Shown: one piece after another, positions 38,026-46,688 of the stretch
Layout: each line of letters opens with the position of its first letter
How positions within the stretch are numbered: position 1 is the first letter of the stretch
Assembly (NCBI GenBank): GCA_030765605.1
Contig: JAVCCG010000106.1
Coordinates: forward strand, 1-50,888
DNA length: 50,888 nucleotides
Direction of reading: 5' to 3'
DNA from: Candidatus Alcyoniella australis
GTDB taxonomy: Bacteria; Lernaellota; Lernaellaia; JAVCCG01; Alcyoniellaceae
Notes under the pieces: model-generated
Told to the model about the DNA's origin: nothing
The model's database searches: none
What the model saw: the letters and a program-made list of their open reading frames with translations, nothing else
Translations under genes and position numbers: made by a program

Positions 38026-38711
38026 TATTCGTCAGTCGCTTGGGGCGTGAGCCGTACCAGGGCGTCGACGGCCAGCGGGCCCTCGGGGCCGATCATCAGC
38101 GGATTGATGTCGAGCTCGGCCACATCGGGCAGCTCTAGGGCCAGGGTGCCGACGTTGATCAGGATCTGCGCCAGCCGATCGCGGTCCACCGCGGGCATGC
38201 CGCGGAACTCGTCGAGGATCTTGCGACCGCGGATCTGGTCGATCATCTCCAGGGCGTCGACCTTGTCCAGCGGCGCGACGCGCAACGCCACGTCCTTGAG
38301 GATCTCGGTGAACACGCCGCCCAGGCCGAAGGCCACAACCGGCCCGAACTGCGGATCGCGGGTCATGCCGACCAGCAGCTCGCGGCCCTCGCCGATCATC
38401 TTTTGCACCAGCAGCCCCTCGCGGCCGGGGATATCAGCGGCCAGCAGCTCGTCGGCCGCCTGCCGCAGCTCGTCGTCGTCGTCGATCCCCAGGCGGATCG
38501 CCTTGTGCTCGGTCTTGTGCAACAGCTTGGCCCCCGTGGCCTTGAGCGCCACCGGATAGCCGATCTGTTGGGCCGCGGCCAGGGCCGCGTCAGCGTCCTG
38601 GACCACTTGTTCGGGTGTGATCGGGACGTCGTAGGCTTTGATCAATTTCTTGGCGTCGTGCTCGGTCAGGCTCTCGAGGCCGGCGGCACGTGCTGATGCG
38701 ATGATGTCCAT
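38025..38711 (-). CDS. ADP-forming acyl/acetyl-CoA synthetase, beta (ATP-grasp) subunit
   Basis: A 228-residue ATP-grasp subunit. Visible are TEHDAKKLIKAYDVPITPEQ, IGYPVALKATGAKLLHKTEHKAIRLGI, the ATP-grasp LVQKMI, DPQFGPVVAFGLGGVFTEILKDVALRVAPL and DINPLMI. ATG 38711 is chosen because it has an upstream GGAG, starts just after the secA stop and fits the family start; a longer frame would run into secA. It is split from its alpha subunit as in many archaea and some bacteria. Confidence 0.88.
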   Translation of the reverse strand: MDIIASARAAGLESLTEHDAKKLIKAYDVPITPEQVVQDADAALAAAQQIGYPVALKATGAKLLHKTEHKAIRLGIDDDDELRQAADELLAADIPGREGLLVQKMIGEGRELLVGMTRDPQFGPVVAFGLGGVFTEILKDVALRVAPLDKVDALEMIDQIRGRKILDEFRGMPAVDRDRLAQILINVGTLALELPDVAELDINPLMIGPEGPLAVDALVRLTPQATDE

Positions 38712-38715
38712 ATGC

Positions 38716-41412
38716 TTATGCTCCACAGCACTTTTTATATTTTTTGCCCGAGCCGCAGGGGCAGGGGTCGTTTCTTCCAACTTTGGGCGTGGCGCGCCGC
38801 ACCGTCTGCTGCCGCTCCTGTTGCGGTTCGGACTGGGGACGCGCCTGATCGGCTGCGTTCATGGCCTGGGGCATAGGCATGCCCGGCAGCATGTCGCGGC
38901 TGAAATTGATCGGCGTCCGGCGTCGCTGCCTGGCGCGATCGGCCTCGACCTCCTCGGGAGTGCGCATCCGGACGGTCAACAGCGCGGCGGCCGCGTCGTC
39001 GTCCACGCGCTCCATCATGTTTTCGAACATGTCGTAGCCCTCGCGCTTGAACTCGCTCAGCGGATTGCGCTGGGCGTAGCCCACCAGGCCGATGCCGCCC
39101 TTGAGGTCGTCCATCGAGCGCAGGAACTGTTTCCAGTGGCGGTCGATCACCGAGAGCAGCACCAGGCGTTCGAGTCTGAGCATCGTCTTGGGGCCGTACT
39201 CCTCGGCCTTGCGCTCAAGGGACTCCACCGTGGTCTGATGGACCATCTCCTCGAGTCCCTCGTAGGTCAGCGAGGACCAGGTATCCTCGTCGCAGACCAG
39301 CTCGCAGCCGAATCGCCGTTTTAGTTCGTCGCTAAGCCCCGCGCGGTCCCAATCTTCGGGGAACTGCTTGGGCCCGGCGTGCTCGGCGGTCAGCCGCTGG
39401 GCCGCGCCGCGCAGCAGCCGCAGACCCTCGTCGTCGAGGTTGTCGGAGGTCAGCACCTCGCGGCGTTTGCCGTAGACCACCTCGCGTTGCATGTTCATCA
39501 CGTCGTCGTATTCGAGCAAATGCTTGCGGATGTCGAAATGGTGCCCCTCGACCTTGCGCTGGGCGCCCTCGATCATCTTGCTGACCATGTTGCTTTCGAT
39601 CGGCATATCGTCCGGGATCTGGTTCAGCGCAAGCTGCGGCATGCGGTCCGCACCGAAGATCCGCATCAGGTCGTCCTCGAGGCTGAGGTAGAAGCGGCTG
39701 GAGCCCGGATCGCCCTGGCGTCCCGAGCGGCCACGCAGCTGGTTGTCGATCCGGCGACTCTCGTGACGCTCGGTGCCCAAAATGTGCAGACCGTCGGACT
39801 GGATAACCTTCTTCTTCTCCTCGGCGCTGGCGGTCTGGGCTTCGGCCAGGGCCTGGGCGTATTCCTCGGGCGCCTCGTCGGGGTCGGCCTTGAGCAGCGC
39901 AATGCCCTCGGGATTGCCGCCGAGCTTGATGTCGGTGCCGCGGCCGGCCATGTTGGTCGAGATCGTCACCGCGCCGAATCGTCCGGCCTGGGTCACGATC
40001 TCGGCCTCGCGCTCATGCTGCTTGGCGTTGAGCACGTGGTGCGGGATGCGCCGCACCTTGAGCAGTTTGCTCAGCCGCTCGCTCTTCTCGATGCTCACCG
40101 TGCCGACCAGCACCGGCTGACCGCGCTCGTGGCAGTCGACGATATCCTCGATCACCGCCTTGAACTTGGCCTTCTCGGTCTTATAGACCATGTCGGAGCG
40201 GTCGTCGCGGATCATCGGCACGTTGCTGGGGATCACCAGCACGTCTAGGTCGTAGATCTTCTTAAACTCGACGGCCTCGGTGTCGGCGGTGCCGGTCATC
40301 CCGGCGAGCTTGTCGTACATGCGGAAGTAGTTCTGGAAAGTAACCGTGGCCAGGGTCTGGTTCTCCGACTCGATCGGCACGCCCTCCTTGGCCTCGAGCG
40401 CCTGGTGCAGGCGGTCGGAGAAGCGGCGGCCGTCCATCATCCGGCCGGTGAACTCGTCGACGATGATCACCTTGCCCTGCTTGACCACGTAGTGCACGTC
40501 GCGCTCGAACACGCTGTAGGCCTTGAGCGACTGCTCGATCATGTGCAGCAGATGGGCGCTGCCCGGGTCGTAGATGTTTTCCAGCGCCAGCCGTTCCTCG
40601 ACAAAGCTGATCCCCTCGTCGGTGAGCATCGCGCTACGCGCCTTCTCGTCGACGGTGTAGTGCTCTTCGGCTTTGAGCAGCTTGGCCACCTTGTCCACGC
40701 GGTAGTACTCGTCGGGCGAGTCGTCGGTGGGTCCGGAGATGATCAACGGCGTGCGCGCCTCATCGACCAAAATCGAATCGACCTCGTCGACGATCGCGTA
40801 GTGCAGATCGCGCTGCGCCCACTGCGACGGGTCGTGCTTCATGTTGTCGCGCAGGTAGTCGAAACCGAACTCGTTGTTCTGGCCGTAGGTCACGTCGGCG
40901 CGATAGGCCTTTTGGCGATCCCCCTCGTCCATGCCGTGGACGACGTACCCCACGTCGAGCCCGAGGAAGCGGTAGATCGTGCCCATCCATTCGGCGTCGC
41001 GTCTGGCCAGGTAGTCGTTGACCGTGACCAGATGTACGCCGCGGTCGGTGAGGGCGTTGAGGTAGATCGGCATGGTCGCGGCCAAGGTCTTGCCCTCGCC
41101 GGTTATCATCTCGGCGATCTTGCCCTCGTGCAGGGCGATGCCGCCGATCAACTGCACGTCGAACGGACGCTGGCCCAGAGTGCGCCGCGCAGCATCGCGC
41201 ACCGTGGCAAACGCCTCGGGCAGCAGCTCGTCCAGCGACTCGCCGTTTTCCAGCCGTCCCTTGAACTCGGCGGTTCGGCCGACCAATTCCGCGTCAGACG
41301 CAGCCCGGGCCCGCTCCTCAAACTGGTTGATGCGCTCCACCAGTGGTTGGATGCGTTTCAGCTCGCGGTCGTTCTTGCTGCCGAAAATCTTGGTCAGGGT
41401 CTTGCCGATCAT
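38716..41412 (-). CDS. secA: Preprotein translocase ATPase SecA
   Basis: An 898-residue SecA motor. It starts [20 protein letters not shown]. Walker A is [12 protein letters not shown] (GEGKT 105-109), then [52 protein letters not shown]-type [14 protein letters not shown], and [14 protein letters not shown]. The C-terminal zinc-binding tail is [13 protein letters not shown], which binds SecB or phospholipids. ATG 41412 is chosen by homology; no clear ribosome binding site precedes it. The acyl-CoA synthetase beta gene starts four bases after its stop. Confidence 0.97.
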   Translation of the reverse strand: MIGKTLTKIFGSKNDRELKRIQPLVERINQFEERARAASDAELVGRTAEFKGRLENGESLDELLPEAFATVRDAARRTLGQRPFDVQLIGGIALHEGKIAEMITGEGKTLAATMPIYLNALTDRGVHLVTVNDYLARRDAEWMGTIYRFLGLDVGYVVHGMDEGDRQKAYRADVTYGQNNEFGFDYLRDNMKHDPSQWAQRDLHYAIVDEVDSILVDEARTPLIISGPTDDSPDEYYRVDKVAKLLKAEEHYTVDEKARSAMLTDEGISFVEERLALENIYDPGSAHLLHMIEQSLKAYSVFERDVHYVVKQGKVIIVDEFTGRMMDGRRFSDRLHQALEAKEGVPIESENQTLATVTFQNYFRMYDKLAGMTGTADTEAVEFKKIYDLDVLVIPSNVPMIRDDRSDMVYKTEKAKFKAVIEDIVDCHERGQPVLVGTVSIEKSERLSKLLKVRRIPHHVLNAKQHEREAEIVTQAGRFGAVTISTNMAGRGTDIKLGGNPEGIALLKADPDEAPEEYAQALAEAQTASAEEKKKVIQSDGLHILGTERHESRRIDNQLRGRSGRQGDPGSSRFYLSLEDDLMRIFGADRMPQLALNQIPDDMPIESNMVSKMIEGAQRKVEGHHFDIRKHLLEYDDVMNMQREVVYGKRREVLTSDNLDDEGLRLLRGAAQRLTAEHAGPKQFPEDWDRAGLSDELKRRFGCELVCDEDTWSSLTYEGLEEMVHQTTVESLERKAEEYGPKTMLRLERLVLLSVIDRHWKQFLRSMDDLKGGIGLVGYAQRNPLSEFKREGYDMFENMMERVDDDAAAALLTVRMRTPEEVEADRARQRRRTPINFSRDMLPGMPMPQAMNAADQARPQSEPQQERQQTVRRATPKVGRNDPCPCGSGKKYKKCCGA

Positions 41413-41693
41413 GGGGGCATAGATTAGCGCCGCCAATCCACGATGTCCAATGCCCCCGGGCATCCTCCCTGTACAGGGCTGATTTCCACACTGTATCGTA
41501 GTAGGAGCCCAGGGCCGCCGAGGCTTCCCAAACCCAGGGAAAAGACCATGGATAGGATGATGCGCTTGATGAGCATTGACCACCGTCCCAGGTCGTAGGG
41601 AGCTGTAAAAATCCAAGAGCCATCACGCGTGTAAGGCGACTCATTTAATTATTTATGATATTAATTGAAGAACTTTTATAAAAAGGAAATGTA
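41413..41693. other. Non-coding stretch between secA and an AT-rich orphan
   Basis: I see no gene here. The secA-proximal 200 bases keep the host composition. From about 41640 the sequence becomes strongly AT-rich (TTTAATTATTTATGATATT). The switch marks the left edge of a compositional patch that includes the next gene. A repeat or attachment site was not recognised. Confidence 0.4.
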
Positions 41694-42203
41694 ATGGGAT
41701 GGGTTATACCAATACTATCGATAGTTGGCGCATTGTTCTCAGCATGCTTTGCATTTTTGGGGTGGATGTTAAACAGAAGACATAGAAGGGCAGAAGCCCA
41801 CGAAATTATACATAAAAAATACTATTCGCTGATGAATTTCAGGCCAACCCATCCCAAAATACTATCACAGGGTTTTCAATGGGACTCCGATTGTTTTAGG
41901 CGAATATATGAGCAGAAAGATGAAAAGGATCAGGAATGGGTAATATATTACAGCTATGTGGAGATGGCTTTAGGCTTTTGTAATGAAGTGATTTATGCCG
42001 CGAAAAGAGGCTTGCTCGAAAAAGTGGCATATGAGCAACACTACTTGCCGTTGTTGAAGTTACTGCTGGCTGAGCATCAACCTATTATTCAAGACATGAT
42101 GCGGGACGAACCGTATGTTTCACAGTTGATTCGTGAGCTTTGGGATAATCTCGCCGCTGAAGGATGGAATTGGGAACAGGCACACCTTAAGCTTAAGAGC
42201 TAG
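41694..42203 (+). CDS. AT-rich orphan: single-pass membrane-anchored protein of unknown function
   Basis: A 169-residue protein with one N-terminal helix (about 5-26, VIPILSIVGALFSACFAFLGW) followed by a basic stop (NRRHRRAEAHE) and a helical cytoplasmic-side domain rich in aromatic residues (YYSLMNF, WVIYYSYVEMALGF, YEQHYLPLLKLLL). AAGGAA stands before the ATG. Its base composition is much lower in GC than the flanking secA and outer-membrane protein genes, suggesting transfer. I do not recognise a family. The shape is like small accessory proteins of phage or defence loci, but nothing supports that directly. Confidence 0.6.
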   Translation: MGWVIPILSIVGALFSACFAFLGWMLNRRHRRAEAHEIIHKKYYSLMNFRPTHPKILSQGFQWDSDCFRRIYEQKDEKDQEWVIYYSYVEMALGFCNEVIYAAKRGLLEKVAYEQHYLPLLKLLLAEHQPIIQDMMRDEPYVSQLIRELWDNLAAEGWNWEQAHLKLKS

Positions 42204-42221
42204 CAAAGGCTGCCCGACAGA

Positions 42222-42926
42222 CTAGAAATGCACCACGCCGCTGAGCGTGAGCACGTTGCCGCCGGCGTTGAGCGGGCCCTCGTCGTCGGGTTTGAACTCG
42301 TCGATAACTGCGAAGCTCAGGCGGTCTTCCAGGGCCACGCCGAAGTGCTTATTGAGCCGCACCTCGAATCCGGCCATCAGGCCCCAGCCGAACCCGTCGC
42401 CGCGCTCCGAATCGTCGAACTTGGCCGAGTACGGCCCGTAGTCCACGTCGGCGACAAACTCGGCGCTGGCCGTGTAGAGGCCCAGCAGCGGTCCGCCGTA
42501 GAGGTCGGTCCGGCCGGTCTGCCAGTGGAAGCGCGGGTTGAGGTCGATGTGAAACACGTTGATCGTCATCCGCGAGTCGACCTCGAATCCTGAGACGTTG
42601 AAGTCGTACTCGCGCTGGTTGCCGTAAATCCCGAGGTCGAGCCCCAGGCCGAACCAGCGCAGGAACAGGTACTCGTAGCCCAGCTCGAGGGTGGCGCTGT
42701 CAAAGTCCTGGATGCGGTAGGCCTGGTCCCAGATATATTCCCACTCGCCATCCTCGACCACGCCATCGTCGTCGGGCCGGGTGCCTTCAGTTTCGGTGGT
42801 GTCCGGGAACCAGTTGTGATAGCCGATGCGGATCGAGATCCGATGCCTGGTCTCGAACGACTCGCGCGCCAGGGCGCTCGAGGCCGACAGCGCCAGCAGC
42901 ATGACGATAATCAGCAGCTTTTTCAT
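42222..42926 (-). CDS. Outer-membrane beta-barrel protein
   Basis: A 234-residue protein with a signal peptide (MKKLLIIVMLLALSASSALA) and alternating amphipathic strands (LELGYEYLFLRWFGLGLDLGIYG, FHIDLNPRFHW, LYGGPLLGLYTASAEF, FGWGLMAGFEVRLNKHFGVALED), ending in a C-terminal Phe (SGVVHF) as expected for BAM-assembled barrels. An acidic insert lies near residues 45-60 (RPDDDGVVEDGEWEY). ATG 42926 is preferred over an in-frame TTG two codons upstream. OmpW-like size; ligand unknown. Confidence 0.75.
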   Translation of the reverse strand: MKKLLIIVMLLALSASSALARESFETRHRISIRIGYHNWFPDTTETEGTRPDDDGVVEDGEWEYIWDQAYRIQDFDSATLELGYEYLFLRWFGLGLDLGIYGNQREYDFNVSGFEVDSRMTINVFHIDLNPRFHWQTGRTDLYGGPLLGLYTASAEFVADVDYGPYSAKFDDSERGDGFGWGLMAGFEVRLNKHFGVALEDRLSFAVIDEFKPDDEGPLNAGGNVLTLSGVVHF

Positions 42927-43001
42927 TGCCAATCAGTATAGCAGGCAAGCCCCAGGCTTGGAGCCCCTATGGGACTTGCGAATGTTGCCGGTTTTAAGCG
43001 A

Positions 43002-43190
43002 TCAGCCGGCTGGTTTCTTGCGGTAGATGTTGAGCCCGATCTTCTTCTCCTCGGCACCCGGGACCGACATATTGCCCTCGGTGGTGGCGATGATGATCGA
43101 CTTGCCCGAAGCCGAGGTCCCGAACTCCTTGCTCAGGTCCACCTTGATGGTCAGGATGGCGCCTTCCAACTGCATCTCGATATTCTTCAT
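43002..43190 (-). CDS. Small conserved protein of unknown function
   Basis: A 62-residue soluble protein (MKNIEMQLEGAILTIKVDLS start; FGTSASGKSIIIATTEG centre). AAGGAG lies upstream of the ATG. I recall very similar short proteins in deltaproteobacteria, all without assigned function. The predicted strands and the G-rich turn suggest a small beta-sandwich. It stands alone between the outer-membrane protein and the acyltransferase. Confidence 0.7.
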   Translation of the reverse strand: MKNIEMQLEGAILTIKVDLSKEFGTSASGKSIIIATTEGNMSVPGAEEKKIGLNIYRKKPAG

Positions 43191-43345
43191 GCCCGATCTC
43201 CTTATCCAGCCGCGGTTATTAATACACAGCCCATAATATTAGCGCCTTTGCCTACGGCGATAAACCTTCTATATCAGATATTGATATTTTTTTTAGCGAC
43301 GGACGACTTTACGCGCCGCAGCAGGAGCTTGATCGATAGTGCAGG

Positions 43346-44155
43346 CTAAAGATACTTCTCCGGCTCGGCGGCGATCCGGTTTATCGAGCGCACAAAGGCG
43401 TTGACGTGGGCGCCGTCCACCAGCCGGTGATCGAGCATCATCGACAGCGGGATCACCTGCCCGACTGTCAGATTGCCGTCGACGACCTGCGGCTGGTCCA
43501 TGATGCTGTGCAGGAAGAAGCGCGAGAAAGTGCGCAAAATCTGCATCGCGCCCTTGGTGGCCAGGAAGTTGTTCGTGTCCACATTGTTGGCCTTGGAGAG
43601 CACCAGGTTGGTAGTCAGGTTGCGTTCGTAGACAATCTTGAACTGGCGCTTTTCGCTGATCACGCGGTACAGGCCGGAACGGAGGTAGAGCTTGGGCACC
43701 AGGCCGACGCGCATTTGACCCAGTTCGTCGTACTCGGCGCGTTTGAGTTGCTTGAGCAGTTCCATCTCATCAAAGATCTGTTCCAGCGACTTGGTCTGCG
43801 GGTCGTCCATCAGCAGCATTGTCAGGGCGCGTTCGTCGCCGGGCAGCAGGAACGGATTGGAGATCGTGATCGTCTCCAGCTCGTACATCTTGCGGTCGAG
43901 CACAACACAGTTGTACTCGGGGTGCTCGACAAAGCACATGGCCAACAGCTTGTTAAAGGCGTGGACCATGGTGATCGGCCTGCCGCTGCTCTCGCGTCGG
44001 GCGTTGACCAGGTTGCGCAGGGGACCGGCGTCCACATTGACCACGATGGTGACGTAGGGGTCGGGCGATGTCGAGAACATCACGATCTGGTTTTGTCGGG
44101 CGATGCCGATCTCGTCCACGCTGAGCTTGCGCAGTCTCAGAGGTCGCTTTACCAC
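43346..44155 (-). CDS. Stand-alone E2-type (2-oxoacid dehydrogenase) acyltransferase domain protein
   Basis: A 269-residue protein. The whole product corresponds to the catalytic domain of dihydrolipoamide acyltransferases: it ends with SMMLDHRLVDGAHVNAFVRSINRIAAEPEKYL, with His243 of the H-x3-D-G motif. ITMVHAFNKLLAMCFVEHPEYN and ATKGAMQILRTFSRFFLHSI fit the central sheet. There is no lipoyl or E1/E3-binding domain, so it is not a normal pyruvate dehydrogenase E2. The GTG at 44155 is chosen because GGAAGG stands nine bases upstream; a longer frame to 44230 has a low-quality Arg-rich start. Confidence 0.78.
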   Translation of the reverse strand: MVKRPLRLRKLSVDEIGIARQNQIVMFSTSPDPYVTIVVNVDAGPLRNLVNARRESSGRPITMVHAFNKLLAMCFVEHPEYNCVVLDRKMYELETITISNPFLLPGDERALTMLLMDDPQTKSLEQIFDEMELLKQLKRAEYDELGQMRVGLVPKLYLRSGLYRVISEKRQFKIVYERNLTTNLVLSKANNVDTNNFLATKGAMQILRTFSRFFLHSIMDQPQVVDGNLTVGQVIPLSMMLDHRLVDGAHVNAFVRSINRIAAEPEKYL

Positions 44156-44230
44156 GATGTTGCTTCCTTCCCGGCTCCCGGTAAGAGCCCGGTTCACTGA
44201 ACGCAGGCGTTTCCGCCTACGAAGCGGCAC

Positions 44231-44258
44231 ATATTACGCTATGCCCGTGATTTGTCTA
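44231..44258 (-). promoter_or_regulatory. Candidate promoter of the E2-type acyltransferase gene
   Basis: Minus strand TAGACA (44253-44258), 16-base spacer, TAATAT (44231-44236), about 75 bases before the GTG. The surrounding 44156-44411 gap is AT-rich and I see no gene in it. Confidence 0.35.
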
Positions 44259-44411
44259 TTAGCTGTAAGTAGTTATTTGCATTTGGTTTGTATTAAGTTC
44301 GTATCAAAGGGCAGCGGGATTGATAAAAGCAAAAGCAACCCCCAAACGTTTAATTACACCTATGATGTTGATTGTAGTGCAAAAAATCGTGCAACTGCGA
44401 TCTGCTCGGGC

Positions 44412-44882
44412 TTAGGTGTCCAGCGGCGGCTCGTTGATCTGTTCGTTGGTGAAAATGTGGTATACGCCCAGGCCGATGCCGCCGAAGAGCATCACGAACG
44501 CCACCAGGAAGACGACCAGGCCCAAAGTCGGAAGGCCGTTGAAGCGCACGCTGATCGTCTTAGCGGCGCTGATGCTCGAGTTGCCCTGGTCGTCGGTCTG
44601 CAGAAATCCGACCGAGGCCATGCCCGGATGCAGCGGAATCCATTGCAATCGACCGGCCTGGTCCGTGGAGCCGATCGACTGCGGCTCCGTGGCCACGGCG
44701 CTGTTGGGGTAGTACACCGCGCCCAGTTCGCGTCCGGCCGCGGGCGCGTCATCCTGGGTGACGATCAGCGTATTCGATTGGTCGTAGACCGCGCGGCCGT
44801 TTTCCAGCTCAACGCCCGCCAGGCTCGAGCCGTACAGGCAGAGGACCAGGATCGCGACGCTCGCAATTAGCGCTCTGCTGAT
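44412..44882 (-). CDS. Membrane-anchored small protein behind the transporter remnant (start uncertain)
   Basis: About 156 residues from the first hydrophobic residues: an N-terminal helix (ALIASVAILVLCLYGSSLAG), an extracytoplasmic beta-type domain (VELENGRAVYDQSNTLIVTQ, AVYYPNSAVATEPQSIGSTD, GRLQWIPLHPGMASVGFL), and a second helix (LPTLGLVVFLVAFVMLFGGI) with a short tail. The domain resembles Ig-like or carboxypeptidase-regulatory-like segments. No ATG, GTG or TTG lies near the natural start. The nearest in-frame ATG is 44993, deep inside the transporter remnant; a GGGGGG lies before an ATC at 44882. It probably was translated after the now truncated transporter gene. Confidence 0.5.
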   Translation of the reverse strand: MSRALIASVAILVLCLYGSSLAGVELENGRAVYDQSNTLIVTQDDAPAAGRELGAVYYPNSAVATEPQSIGSTDQAGRLQWIPLHPGMASVGFLQTDDQGNSSISAAKTISVRFNGLPTLGLVVFLVAFVMLFGGIGLGVYHIFTNEQINEPPLDT

Positions 44883-45145
44883 AGCTTGATCCCCCCGCTG
44901 TGCCCTTTGCCCGGCATGCGACAGAGGGTAAGCGCCGCGCCGGTGCTTATCGTTAGCCAGACAATCAGGCACAGCAGCGGCAGGAACGACCACTGTTCGC
45001 TCACCAGCTTGAATCCGTAGAGGCCGCCCTTGAAGATGTTCTCGCGCAGTTCCGAGAGCACGCCGAAGCCCAAAATGCTGATCAGGATTAGCGGCATCAC
45101 GTATTTAATCAGGTAATCGAACCACGCCCCGAGTTTGAGCGAGCT
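44867..45145 (-). pseudogene. 3' remnant of a sodium-dependent (NSS family) transporter gene
   Basis: Only the last 90 or so codons remain. They encode LGAWFDYLIKYVMPLILISI, then LRENIFKGGLYGFKL and SFLPLLCLIVWLTISTGAAL, which match the final two helices of neurotransmitter:sodium symporter family proteins. Upstream the frame runs into sequence that on the other strand is the tail of an unrelated gene, so the first four-fifths of the transporter is missing. The remaining frame is intact to its stop, which suggests a fairly recent break. Confidence 0.65.
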
Positions 45146-45146
45146 G

Positions 45147-45284
45147 GTGGCGTTGATCAACGCACTTGACGCCGAGCTCGATCGCCGCAACTTGGGCCCC
45201 GCGCAGACCGTCACGCTCCCCTACGACGAGGACGAGCAGATCGTGCTCGGACCCGAGCATGGATGCATTGAGCCGACGGAATAA
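45147..45284 (+). pseudogene. 3' remnant of a paralogue of the following tandem gene pair
   Basis: The plus strand here encodes 45 residues: INALDAELDRRNLGPAQTVT, then YDEDEQIVLGPEHGCIEPTE before a TAA. This matches the C-termini of the two genes downstream (AIDAELQRRETG, then DDNQQIVLGAEYGCIE). No ATG, ribosome binding site or upstream helix is present. It is more GC-rich than the two complete copies, so it comes from a diverged third member. Confidence 0.6.
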
Positions 45285-45375
45285 TTATTACTACGCTGTT
45301 TTTCAGTGAATATTTACCCGGGTTGGGCGTATATTATTGCCAGACGAGTCTGATCCTCTGCTGAGGGGCTGTTGC

Positions 45376-46656
45376 ATGTGGAAAAAAGTATTACTTGGTT
45401 TGTTGGCCTTGGTGCTGATTCTGCTTGTCAGCGCCGCGCTGTACCTGAACTACCGCATGCAGCGCTTCAAAGGCGAATTGCTAGACGAGCAGTATTTACA
45501 GGCCAAGTATCTGGAGTTCGAGCAGTTGGCGGCTGAGTTGGAGTCGCGTTCTCCGGCTGATCAATCGGCACTTGACGAGCTTGTAAAACAGTACAGGGCC
45601 GACCCTAACTATTTTTTTACTAGGGTGAAAGTTTTTGACCACGATTGTGAATTAATCGCTGCGCAGATCGCCGAGCACAGACCGCAGCTCGAGCAATTGA
45701 AAAAGTACGACGAACAATATCAGCAGATCATGGCCGACGGATTTGTCTATTACAAGGAGGCAACCATCTTCCAGGGAGATGAGGTCCTTTTTGTCAGTCG
45801 TGATCTGTTTTTATTGCAGTTGATGACTGCGTTGAGTGAGGGGATGGGTGGTCAGAATGCAGAAGCTGCTCAGCGGTTGTTGTTGAATTCCAAGTTCGTA
45901 GAGGGACTCTACGATACGAAGTCAACCATTGCTATGATGTTGGGGGTTTATTTTGAACATCGATTAAATCAGGCAATCGTTTATCTATTGCCCATATTGC
46001 CGAGCGATTATCTACCGCAGATCAAGCAGGTGCTGGTAAACATACCAGACGCCAGGCTGGCGTATCTGGAAACTCTGAAAATTGAGGTTGTAGAGCAATT
46101 ACGATTGGCAGAGTTTACACAGCAGCATAGCGTGATACAAGGACTACGACGGGGAAGCAGTATGCAAGAACTTATGCACCCGGATATGAAGTTGCCGGAC
46201 TTTGTAAATGAACTTCCTGCGGGCAGGAGGCTGTTGGGGCGTATTATCGATAGTATTTGGCTGAGGCTTCTGGCGCAACGAGAAAAATTTGTTATAACCA
46301 AACTAACAATCGATATCATCCAGAGTTGCCAGCAGTGGATCGCCGACGGAGGCCGTGGCGACCCCACGTTGTGCGCTGATAATTATCTGAAAAGTACCAC
46401 CGATATTTTAGAGCCCTTTCTTGCTCCGATGTCCTATATCGGCATAATGAATATTGATAGCTTAATACAAAGACCCCACGATGTGCAGCTCATGCGAGAG
46501 GCGGTGATCCAGGCCATTGACGCAGAATTGCAAAGAAGGGAGACCGGCGGCGATCAGGCAATCACTATACAGGTTGACGATAACCAACAGATCGTGCTCG
46601 GCGCTGAATATGGATGTATCGAGTCTATTAATGAACCGGAGCTTCAGGGTGATTAA
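45376..46656 (+). CDS. Membrane-anchored helical protein, tandem paralogue A
   Basis: A 426-residue protein with one N-terminal helix (KVLLGLLALVLILLVSAALY) preceded by MWKK, which suggests the bulk faces the periplasm. The rest is largely helical (LDEQYLQAKYLEFEQLAAELE, QLKKYDEQYQQIMADGFVYY). It ends in a distinctive tail (AIDAELQRRETG, DDNQQIVLGAEYGCIE). I recognise no family. GAGGGG precedes the ATG at 45376; a longer frame has no ribosome binding site. Its GC is clearly lower than the flanks. A second copy follows after 32 bases. Confidence 0.65.
   Translation: MWKKVLLGLLALVLILLVSAALYLNYRMQRFKGELLDEQYLQAKYLEFEQLAAELESRSPADQSALDELVKQYRADPNYFFTRVKVFDHDCELIAAQIAEHRPQLEQLKKYDEQYQQIMADGFVYYKEATIFQGDEVLFVSRDLFLLQLMTALSEGMGGQNAEAAQRLLLNSKFVEGLYDTKSTIAMMLGVYFEHRLNQAIVYLLPILPSDYLPQIKQVLVNIPDARLAYLETLKIEVVEQLRLAEFTQQHSVIQGLRRGSSMQELMHPDMKLPDFVNELPAGRRLLGRIIDSIWLRLLAQREKFVITKLTIDIIQSCQQWIADGGRGDPTLCADNYLKSTTDILEPFLAPMSYIGIMNIDSLIQRPHDVQLMREAVIQAIDAELQRRETGGDQAITIQVDDNQQIVLGAEYGCIESINEPELQGD
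46513..46620 (+). repeat. 3' repeat unit, copy in paralogue A
   Basis: About 108 bases nearly identical to 47763-47870 in paralogue B; I count seven mismatches, mostly silent. The gene bodies between are far more diverged, so this end has been homogenised or is under special constraint. Confidence 0.8.
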
Positions 46657-46688
46657 TATGGTTCATATCGTCAAGCAGGATTGATTCG

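Noticed and set aside
43271-43294. Hairpin ATATCA/TGATAT followed by eight T residues on the plus strand
   Set aside because: No plus-strand gene lies upstream to be terminated, and the stem is short and AT-only. On the minus strand the run is A, so it does not terminate the neighbouring genes.
44103-44870. Plus-strand open frame across the AT-rich gap before the transporter remnant
   Set aside because: It has no ribosome binding site and its second half is the antisense of the two-helix membrane protein.
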